Below, piece by piece: positions 57,166 to 64,000 of a stretch of 64,000 nt of DNA (within the stretch, counting starts at the first letter, position 1; every line of letters begins with the position of its first letter). The DNA is from CAVPNY01 sp963706905 (lineage in GTDB: Bacteria; Chloroflexota; Anaerolineae; Anaerolineales; UBA4823): contig CAVPNY010000009.1 of NCBI GenBank assembly GCA_963706905.1, positions 434,001 through 498,000 of the forward strand, in the 5' to 3' direction. Below the pieces are notes generated by a model that was not told the DNA's origin, ran no database searches, and saw only the letters and a list, made by a program, of their open reading frames with translations. A program made the position numbers and the translations under genes.

Positions 57166-59101
57166 GGGAATCCTTCAACCGCGCTTTTAGCTCAGCCCGG
57201 CGTTGGCGATAAGCCCCCTCTGGCAATTCCCCGGCCTGATACTGGTCATCCAGAGCCAGGATTGCATCCAGCAATTCCTCGGCGTCAGATGGCGAAGTTT
57301 CTTCATCGTTTTCGAGGTCGGTGCCATCCTCGAGATGATCTGCCTCACCTGTCCGGCGCCGGTAAAGCCAGATGCCTACGCCTACCAGAGCTAAGCCGAA
57401 GGCCACCAACCCGATCACCAGGCTTGTCGATGAACCTACCGTCGGAATCAGACTACCACCGCCAGGCCGCCCAGAGATGGTCAACTCCAGGTCAGAACCA
57501 GCTTCAATCTGGTCGCCGGAGTACAATCGGTAGTTCACACCCTGGACGTCTCGAAGACCCATATCTACGAGTTGATCACTCTTCGCTTTCAGCCCATCTT
57601 CCGGGATCAACAAAACCGCCGCGCCAACTGGCAGAAGCACAGGTCGAGATAATTGCAGCTTATTTTTATAAGGCAAATCATATGAAAAAACTACCTGGTG
57701 TTGACCTACGCCTGGACGGATAACGGCGGCATCGCCAAATCCGTCTGGCGTTTCAATGTAGCGCTCACCAAGCTGACCATCTTCAAACTGCAAATTGGAG
57801 GCGTCTTCGGGGAGGGTAAAGGTAAGGATTGGGGAACCTTCATCAGCGGCGATGATAGTTTTATTGGTAGGATTGGAAATGACATACAACTCGACCACAC
57901 GCAGGATATCTGGCTCAATGTATTCCAATAACAGGTGTAGACGATCAACCGCGATGGCAGACGCGTCTGTGGAGGTTTCGTAGATAGTAATCGGTAAATC
58001 TAAACTGACGTCACCAGCTTCAACCATGGCAACATCCGAGCTGTAAGCCACACCATTCTGTTCTACGCTTGTGATGAAGGCTCGACCAACAGGCATTTCA
58101 ACATTCTCAAAGATGTAGCTGCCATCCGAATTAACCGTAGTAGTCGCAGTAAAGGTCTGCTGCATCTCCTCAAAGCCATGCAATATCACTTCTAAGTCAG
58201 CAGGGAGCTCCCCGCCTGATGCGTTGGTCACCTCGCCAGTAACGACACCCACTCCGGCGGTGGCAGGGGTTGTTTGGGGGGTCTCGGCTAATTCAGCAGC
58301 CTGAGTTTCCCCCGGGGTCGCCTGGAGATCTGGCGTCCCCTGGCCAGGCGTGACCTGCGCGGCGGAGCCTGCCTCGGTCAATGCGTTGAAGGTCAGCGAG
58401 CGCAGATAAGCTGCCAGCGCCCAACGTTCATCTTCGGTCAGCTGGCCTTCATAAGCCGGCATGGCGGGCGCAGCGCCAACGCTGATCGACTGGAAAAGTT
58501 CAGCATCTGACCTGCCCGCCATCAACTCCTGGTCGGTTAGATCAGGTGGTTTAACTTCCAAGGAAGCGGCGTCCACTCCATCTCCCTGGCCAGTTTCTCC
58601 ATGGCACGCGACGCAGCTGGACTGGTACAGCGCTTTGCCGTCTGCAACAGTCTGAGGGGGAGCACTCAGGGTAAGGGCATAGGCAACCACATCCCAGCGC
58701 TGGCTGTCGCTCAGGCTATTGAAAGGCGGCATGAAACTCTCTATATTACCCTGGGTAACCGCCGTGAACCAGTCAGCCGGTTTTGCCTGACGCGCTATAT
58801 TGGGATCCCCGAGCGCGGATGGCGGATTGGGAAGCTGGCTGGCCTGCGGACCATTTCCCTGGCCAGTCTCACCATGACAAGGTGCGCATTTCTCCATATA
58901 TAACGAGGCGCCATTTTCAAGGCTGGGCGGAACCTGAGGGAAGAGCGACTCACTGGGTAGCGCCTGGGTGGGTAGATCGGCCGACACATTGGAACCGGGC
59001 GGAGGGGTGATATCTTCCGCCAGAGAGAAGGAACAGGCGCTAAGAAAGATCAGAAAAAGGAGCAGGACAAGATATCGAGAAAACGAAGTGAAGAATTTCA
59101 T
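57158..59101 (-). CDS. diheme cytochrome c lipoprotein with carboxypeptidase-regulatory-like domain
   Basis: A lipoprotein leader (FLIFLSACS) opens the 647-aa protein. Two c-type domains follow with CAPCH (about 73) and CVACH (about 161) and likely distal Met ligands in SFMPPF and PAMPAY. Then come a T/Q/P-rich linker, a regulatory-like beta domain (GVVTGEVTNASGG), a second beta region and one membrane helix (SLVIGLVAFGLALVGVGIWL). The cytosolic tail has a SHOCT-like helix (DQYQAGELPEGAYRQRRAEL). It lies within the ccm operon and needs that system for its hemes. An electron-transfer role at the membrane is likely. Confidence 0.88.
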   Translation of the reverse strand: MKFFTSFSRYLVLLLFLIFLSACSFSLAEDITPPPGSNVSADLPTQALPSESLFPQVPPSLENGASLYMEKCAPCHGETGQGNGPQASQLPNPPSALGDPNIARQAKPADWFTAVTQGNIESFMPPFNSLSDSQRWDVVAYALTLSAPPQTVADGKALYQSSCVACHGETGQGDGVDAASLEVKPPDLTDQELMAGRSDAELFQSISVGAAPAMPAYEGQLTEDERWALAAYLRSLTFNALTEAGSAAQVTPGQGTPDLQATPGETQAAELAETPQTTPATAGVGVVTGEVTNASGGELPADLEVILHGFEEMQQTFTATTTVNSDGSYIFENVEMPVGRAFITSVEQNGVAYSSDVAMVEAGDVSLDLPITIYETSTDASAIAVDRLHLLLEYIEPDILRVVELYVISNPTNKTIIAADEGSPILTFTLPEDASNLQFEDGQLGERYIETPDGFGDAAVIRPGVGQHQVVFSYDLPYKNKLQLSRPVLLPVGAAVLLIPEDGLKAKSDQLVDMGLRDVQGVNYRLYSGDQIEAGSDLELTISGRPGGGSLIPTVGSSTSLVIGLVAFGLALVGVGIWLYRRRTGEADHLEDGTDLENDEETSPSDAEELLDAILALDDQYQAGELPEGAYRQRRAELKARLKDSLG

Positions 59102-59165
59102 GGATTAGGGAGCATCTTCCAATAACTAGAATTGTGAAATCTGTTCAGGCCAACAGCCCGCCTCA

Positions 59166-59735
59166 TTAGGTCAAGGATTTTCCGCACTTGGGACAGAAGC
59201 GGTCAGATTTCTGGATCGAGCGACCGCAATTTGGGCAGAAACCAATCGATTTATCCTGGCGCTCCCGCCGCCGGGTAGCCAGGGTGGCCTCGATGTCATC
59301 ATCGGCTTCAGCGATCAGGAGACCCTCACCAGCTGGCTCAGCAGCATGCCCATCTGCACCGGCAGGAACAGGTTGGGCTGCATCTGCCCGGCGTGCAGCT
59401 ACGGCCTCTTCCAGGCGGGCTTCCTGGTCCTGGCTGGCAGGTTGCTGGGTTAATTCATCCAACTGACGTAAGGTTTGAGCACCTCGCTGAATCAGAACGG
59501 CGCGTTGAGCAGGGTAATCCTCTTCAGGGATCTTACCCAGGGCGTGGTCGAAATCCAGCTCTTGCAAGGCGTTGAGGATACGGTCGCGCTCGGACAGTAA
59601 AGCAGACAGTTCGTGATCTTGTTGATCAGACAATCCATCGACGATGGTTGCCTGACGTTCAAACAAAGGGCGGGCGATAAACCACCCTACTACAATCAGC
59701 AGGGCGAGGATCAGGAGGAGGGAGCCAATATCCAT
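59166..59735 (-). CDS. membrane-anchored zinc-ribbon protein in the ccm operon
   Basis: One N-terminal helix (LLLILALLIVVGWFIARPL) is followed by a helical domain with LNALQELDFDHALGKIPEEDY. It ends in a zinc ribbon with FCPNCGRS and FCPKCGKS (four Cys). The length is 189 aa. The middle resembles the C-terminal helical tail of the diheme protein encoded next. Such proteins accompany ccm genes in Chloroflexota; its role is unknown, possibly an assembly factor in place of CcmI. Confidence 0.8.
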   Translation of the reverse strand: MDIGSLLLILALLIVVGWFIARPLFERQATIVDGLSDQQDHELSALLSERDRILNALQELDFDHALGKIPEEDYPAQRAVLIQRGAQTLRQLDELTQQPASQDQEARLEEAVAARRADAAQPVPAGADGHAAEPAGEGLLIAEADDDIEATLATRRRERQDKSIGFCPNCGRSIQKSDRFCPKCGKSLT

Positions 59736-59746
59736 GGGGAATACTC

Positions 59747-59784
59747 AGTGGTTAGTGACCAGTGGTCAGTAGGAAGTGGTTAGT
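59747..59784. repeat. three copies of AGTGGTYAGT at 14-bp spacing
   Basis: AGTGGTTAGT (59747-59756), AGTGGTCAGT (59761-59770) and AGTGGTTAGT (59775-59784) lie between the zinc-ribbon gene and ccmG. Similar repeat phrases occur scattered in other bacterial intergenic DNA. No function is apparent. Confidence 0.7.
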
Positions 59785-59831
59785 ATTCAGTCTACTAAAG
59801 AGTGGTTGCATATGTATCGGAGGTTTTGCCA

Positions 59832-60444
59832 TTAAGGGGATAAAAGGGGATCGATCATGGCTTGAATCTGGGCCAGGGAAGTGAAGGGACCAATTCGAGC
59901 GCCAGCTAGCCTTCCATCAGGGGCAATGACATAAGTCTCCGGCACACCCTTAATGCGATAGGCCTGGGAGATGCGCGTACCCAGGTCAGCACCATTGGGA
60001 TAGGTTATGTCGAACTTCTCCAGGTAGGCCATAGCTTCCGTCTCGGTGTCTACATAATCCACGCCCAGGAAAACGACATCCCCACGTGGCTGGTAGAACT
60101 GCCAGGCCGTTTCCAGGTCAGCGGCTTCCTGTTCACAAGGCTTGCACCAGGAAGCCCAGAAATTAACCACCACAACTTTGCCTTGCAAGTCTGCCAGACT
60201 GATCTCCTCGCCGGAGAAGGTGGTCAGGGTGAAATCTGGAGCTATATTACCTTCAGCGGCGGGATTTTGCGCGTTGCGAAACATGCTTAGCGCCACAATG
60301 GCCAACAAAGCGATCAGGGCGATCCAGGCGATCAGGGCCCCCAGCGACAGGCTCAGCCCAAAGATCACGAATCGCCCCCCTCGGGATGCGGGGGGAGCGG
60401 GGAGGGGTCTCTGGAGCAGGCGGAGCAGTTTGAATATCGGTCAT
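59832..60444 (-). CDS. ccmG: thioredoxin-like CcmG/TlpA (frameshifted at the N-terminus)
   Basis: An ATG at 60444 with GGAGTG opens MTDIQTAPPAPETPPRSPRIP. One extra G in a GGGGGG run near 60374-60379 shifts the frame; the next frame continues FVIFGLSLSLGALIAW with a membrane helix and a thioredoxin domain. That domain has VVVVNFWASWCKPCEQEA (CxxC), GVDYVDTETEA and GVPETYVIAPDG (cis-Pro region). It reduces the apocytochrome Cys pair, probably with CcmH. The restored length is about 203 aa. Confidence 0.85.
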
Positions 60445-60489
60445 GCAATCACTCCAAACAGAAGTTAATTTCGCCAGATGGACAACAGC

Positions 60490-61000
60490 CTACCGGCGGC
60501 GCAACTCTTCCTCCAGGCGGGTAACATATTCATCTCCAGACGATACAGAGCCAGTCTCCGCCTGAGGGCTGACTGAGGCAGGCCGGCGCCAGCCTCTCAT
60601 CGCCCGGTACAAGATAAAAGCGCCCAGGATGATCGCCACCGCCAGCATAATATACACCAGCAAGTTGAAGCCGCGCGCCGGGGGGGTGCCCAAAACACGG
60701 TCGCCGTACTGGGCGGCGAAGTAATCCTTGATCTGGCTCTCAGACCATCCTAGTCGCGAGTTTCTCGCCGATCAGGGCGCGCCATTGTGCGCAAGCCTGG
60801 GTCGGGCAGACGTCCAGAGGAATGTTCTCACAAACCGGGCAGTAGAGCTGCTTGGCGACGGCATTGATCTGGTCATCGGTCACCCCCACCGGATCAGACT
60901 GCTGAGCGTGAGCAACTCCAAACAAAAGGATTGCTAACACCAGATTGGCAAGAACAAGCCACCCTATGGATTTGAATTTGGGGAGGGAAGGTTGCATCAT
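60490..61000 (-). CDS. ccmH: CcmH-type thiol protein (frameshifted)
   Basis: A signal peptide (to AHAQQ) is followed by LYCPVCENIPLDVCPTQAC. It has a CPVC pair instead of the proteobacterial LRCLVC and a second Cys pair. Near 60748-60752 the frame shifts; the next frame GWSESQIKDYFAAQYGDRVLG continues the family and then a membrane helix (LLVYIMLAVAIILGAFILYR). The product would be about 169 aa. CcmH binds the apocytochrome with CcmF and CcmG. Its ATG overlaps the ccmF stop by four bases. Confidence 0.87.
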
Positions 61001-63056
61001 GCCTTTACCGATGCATAGGCAGAGCCCCTGGCAGTCGCCCGAGAGGTCTCCGGGTCCCGGTCAGGCCAGGCTGCCACCAGGGTACCAAGAATAAAAACCA
61101 GTCCGCCCAACCAAAGCCAGTTGACCAGCGGGTTATGATAAACCTTAAAGGTAGCGCCAGCGGAGGAGATAGGCTGCCAGTCGACCAGCAACACATAGAA
61201 GTCGTCCTCCCAGGTGCTGCGCACGCCGGGGATGGTCATGGGTTGCTGCGCCTCGTAATAATAATCGCGGCGCGGGATGCAGCTCGCCGACATAATTACC
61301 ATCCTTGAAGACATTGACCACCGCCCGGGCGACATTGCGCCCATCGGGGGTATCGAAATTGGCCAGGAGTCTAGGGAGATGCTGTAACTACCCAGATTCA
61401 AGCCGGTCGCCCTGTTTCAGGGTACCCTGCGTCTCTGTCTGGAAAATTTCGATGCCAATGATCCCAATCGCCATCAGGACCACGCCCAGATGGATGATAT
61501 AGCCCCCGTAGCGGCGGCGGTTGCGCCCAGCCAGGCGCCACAAGGCAAGCGGTAGAGCTTCTCCAGCCCGGTGGTGACGCGCCATAGCACCACGCCAGAA
61601 CTCATACAGGGTCACCGAGACAACAAAGCCGCACAACCAGAAGCCCAGCAGCGCCGGCAAGCTGCGTACACCGGTCAGCAGCGCAATGCCGACGACCACC
61701 AGGGAGACGATAGTGGGTTTCCACATCGCCCGGCCGAGGGTTTTGGCGGTGGAATAGCGCCAAGCCGAGAGTGGCGCAATCCCCATGAGCAGGAGCAGGC
61801 CGGCGAACAGGGGGCGCAGTAATCCGCTCATACCAGTCCGGCCCAAAAGTTACTTTTTGGCCGGTGAACAGCTCAGATATTAGCGGATAGATGACGCCCA
61901 AGAAGCAGACGACCAGGATGGCCATGAAAAGCAGGTTGTTCAACAAGAAAAGCGCTTCCCGGGAGAGCAGGGAGGTCATCTCCGTTTCGGACTTGAGCTC
62001 GTTCCAGCGACGCAACAGCAGGCTGAGCGAGATAATGAATGTCAATCCGATGAAAGCAAAGAAAGCCGGGCCGATAGCGCTCTGGGCGAAGGCATGCACC
62101 GAGGAGAGCACCCCCGAGCGGGTCAGGAAGGTGCCGAATATCACCAGATCATAAGTCAGGATAACCAGGATCATGTTCCAGTGCTTGAGCATGCCGCGCT
62201 TTTCCTGGATCATCACCGAGTGCAGGAAAGCCGTGCCGGTCAGCCAGGGCATGAAAGCGGAGATCTCAACCGGGTCCCAACCCCAGTACCCACCCCAGCC
62301 GAGCACATCGTAAGCCCAACGACCGCCTAACAACAAGCCAAGGGAGAGGAACAGCCAGGCAACCAGTGTCCAGCGGCGGGTCAGGCGGATCCAACGGTCA
62401 TCTGTCCGACCGGTGACCAGAGCCGCGATGGCAAAGGCGTAAGGGATGACGAAGGAAACAAAACCCAGGTAGAGCATAGGTGGATGGATGATCATGCCCG
62501 GGTGACGCAAGAGCGGGTTCAAACCGCTGCCATCCGCCGGAATGAAGGGGATGGCACCGGCTGGCATGAGCATGGATTTGGTGATATTACCCGTGGGAGT
62601 TTGCCACAGGCTTTCAAAGGGGTTTTCAAAGAAGATGCTCAAAGACAGGAAGAACGCCAGCGTGACCAGGGAAACAATGATCACCCAGGGGAGGAACTCC
62701 CGGTCACGATCCCATTTGCGCAGGGTGACCGCAGAAGCAAAGCCTGACATCAACCAGGACCAGAAAATCAGCGAGCCGGCCTGGCCACCCCACAAGGCAG
62801 TTACCTTAAGATAGAAAGGCATACTATTGCTGGTGACACTGGAGACATATTCGACTTCATAATGGTTAGTCACCAGCAGATAGATGATACTTAAGGCCGC
62901 CAGAGTTACCAATGGCCAGGTGAGCAGCATGGCGTTGCGGGCACTGTTCACCCAGCCCTGGTTATTCTTGCGCACACCATAGAACGCCGCCCCGATCCCA
63001 TAAAGAGAAACAAGGAGGGCGATGACTAGAGCACCGTAACCGAAATTCGCTACCAT
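60997..63056 (-). CDS. ccmF: cytochrome c heme lyase subunit CcmF (several frameshifts)
   Basis: A GGAGAG site precedes the ATG. The about 680-aa membrane protein has the Trp-rich periplasmic motif GWGGYWGWDPVEISAFMPW and the His-containing LLRHPGMIIHPPMLYLG. The frame is lost at 61810-61814 (extra C on the minus strand), near 61395, near 61365 and near 61272. The pieces join as LFAGLLLLMGIAPLS, LANFDTPDGRNVARA and RRDYYYEAQQPMT, which is the periplasmic tail expected for CcmF. It ligates heme to apocytochrome. Four shifts make this the most damaged gene here. Confidence 0.88.
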
Positions 63057-63083
63057 TAATCTTCTCTCCAGGAGAGTAAAAGG

Positions 63084-63596
63084 TTACCCCTCAGACTGTT
63101 CAGGGACAGCTTCTTCATACTTTGTGGGGCATTTAAGCAGCAATTCGTCGGCGTAGAAAACGCCATCCTCGCCGATTTTACCGGTCATGATCGCCTGAGC
63201 TTCGTTACGCAACAGGTCTGGCCTGGGGCCGACATATACCACCTCCAGGCGCGTCCGATCTGGGTCAATCACGGCAGCGTGGAGCACCTCGGCCAGGCCG
63301 CCTTGCTCTTCAATCTCTTTGTTGTCACCAGGCACGTGAGCAACGGTAAACCGGAGGGTCAGCGTTTGGGGATCAAACTGGATGGTATCACCCAGGACGG
63401 CACCGGAAACGCGCAGATCGCGCCCAATTACATCCCCAGAATTGGCAGACAGCTCATCGACAGTCATGAAATATTGAGCGCTGGCGCGAGTCGAAGTAAC
63501 GATCAGGTAAACAATGGCGGCAACAATTAATAATCCACCGACGATAAATTTGATGCGGTTAGCACTGCCCGCTCGGGCGCTGACGGTTTCTTCCAT
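63084..63596 (-). CDS. ccmE: Cys-type heme chaperone CcmE (CxxxY)
   Basis: The preferred ATG at 63594-63596 follows GGAGGAG; an upstream ATG at 63614 has no such site. One helix (FIVGGLLIVAAIVYLIV) is followed by an OB-fold domain with VGRDLRVSGAVLGD-type strands. Near the C-terminus LLLKCPTKYEE gives C-x3-Y in place of the usual H-x3-Y, so the heme-binding residue is Cys, as in the CcmE* variants of Desulfovibrio and archaea. It carries heme from CcmC to CcmF and is the first ccm gene of the operon. Confidence 0.9.
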   Translation of the reverse strand: MEETVSARAGSANRIKFIVGGLLIVAAIVYLIVTSTRASAQYFMTVDELSANSGDVIGRDLRVSGAVLGDTIQFDPQTLTLRFTVAHVPGDNKEIEEQGGLAEVLHAAVIDPDRTRLEVVYVGPRPDLLRNEAQAIMTGKIGEDGVFYADELLLKCPTKYEEAVPEQSEG

Positions 63597-63739
63597 AGGC
63601 TGAGTCTCCTCCATATGTAAAGTTTGGTTGTATCGATTAATGAATCCTTCTTATTGCAATCCAATATTCTGTCATACACACATTAATCACACCTGAGAAC
63701 TGACCCAATAGCATATGAGAAAGGGAAATCAGTGTAATT

Positions 63740-64000
63740 TTATACGATATGGATGAGACCCGTGCGGATGGCAAATTTGACCAGCTCAGTGGTAGAGTGC
63801 AAGTCGAGCTTCTGCATGATGCGCTCCCGGTGGCGAGCGACTGTCTTGGGACTAATCCCCAGGTTCTCGCCAATTTGCAGGTTGGTGTGGCCATCAGCAA
63901 CGCCTTCCAAAACCTGTCTCTCACGTTTACTTAGCACCGTCAGATCTTTACTACCAGATTGAGGCGATTCCGGTAGATCGGATTCAACTGGTTGATCAAC
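63740..64000 (-). CDS. LuxR-type helix-turn-helix regulator (5' partial)
   Basis: Only the C-terminal about 86 residues are inside the window. They hold LSKRERQVLEGVADGHTNLQIG and SPKTVARHRERIMQKLDLHS, the LuxR/GerE DNA-binding motif, and end in RTGLIHIV. The acidic linker upstream (DLPESPQSGS) suggests a receiver domain beyond the window edge, as in NarL-type response regulators. It lies about 145 bp upstream of ccmE on the same strand, so it may control the ccm operon, but this is a guess. Confidence 0.85.
   Translation of the reverse strand, partial: VDQPVESDLPESPQSGSKDLTVLSKRERQVLEGVADGHTNLQIGENLGISPKTVARHRERIMQKLDLHSTTELVKFAIRTGLIHIV

Overview
The window looks like a fragment of a draft genome or metagenome bin from the Chloroflexota, most likely class Anaerolineae. 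This is inferred from gene style: SH3b/NBR1-Ig lipoproteins with T/P-rich linkers, CSLREA/beta-helix surface proteins, GxxExxY proteins, cyclase-AAA-TPR proteins, a 7TMR-DISM kinase, and a Ccm system with a Cys-type CcmE. I saw no rRNA, tRNA or CRISPR. About twenty genes are broken by single-base shifts, several in homopolymer runs, which points to sequencing error more than to mass gene decay. I therefore annotate most of them as one gene and give the position of the break.

Layout. 1-3.5 kb (minus): DUF6325, two paralogous small membrane proteins, an SH3b/NBR1-Ig lipoprotein and a LURP-one-like protein. 3.5-7.8 kb (minus): a lone receiver protein, then a NarL-type regulator overlapping a 7TMR-DISM/PAS/GAF histidine kinase. 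7.8-12.1 kb: a DUF2252 remnant, a membrane protein, a SulP anion transporter and an ISNCY-type insertion sequence. 12.1-16.1 kb (minus): a membrane/endonuclease-phosphatase pair, an EF-Tu domain-2-like mini-protein, a decayed formylglycine-generating-enzyme-like gene and a radical SAM protein.

16.5-34.8 kb (plus) is the most striking part: a co-directional signalling island. It holds an unknown protein, an RsbW-like kinase, an RsbV-like STAS protein, a possible 56-aa ORF and an RsbU-like PP2C phosphatase. These are followed by a giant secreted protein (CSLREA/beta-helix, 19 FAPDS pentapeptides, gingipain/caspase-like His-Cys domain, Ig-like domains), a cNMP-binding/HAMP protein, a MinD-like ATPase, a nucleotide-transporter-like/HEAT/cNMP-binding fusion, a double class III cyclase-AAA-TPR protein and DUF3307. 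A cyclic-nucleotide signal and a partner-switching cascade appear to sit beside a surface protease and a transporter.

34.9-48.6 kb is mostly metabolic or housekeeping: PIG-L deacetylase, a GPDxY-repeat protein, a HAD hydrolase, a Helicase_C_3 protein, a DAG-kinase-like enzyme, DUF429, delta-1-pyrroline-5-carboxylate dehydrogenase behind a good sigma70 promoter, a two-subunit CoA-transferase split by a GxxExxY gene, a CPBP protease, lactate permease and galactokinase. 48.6-54.4 kb has MutS2, a bactofilin-like membrane protein with a clear terminator, and a two-subunit class I fumarase. 54.5-63.6 kb (minus) is a complete cytochrome c maturation operon (ccmE, F, H, G, a zinc-ribbon protein, a diheme lipoprotein, ccmA, B, C, D) ending in a translationally coupled YHS-like mini-protein. 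The last bases hold the end of a LuxR-type regulator.
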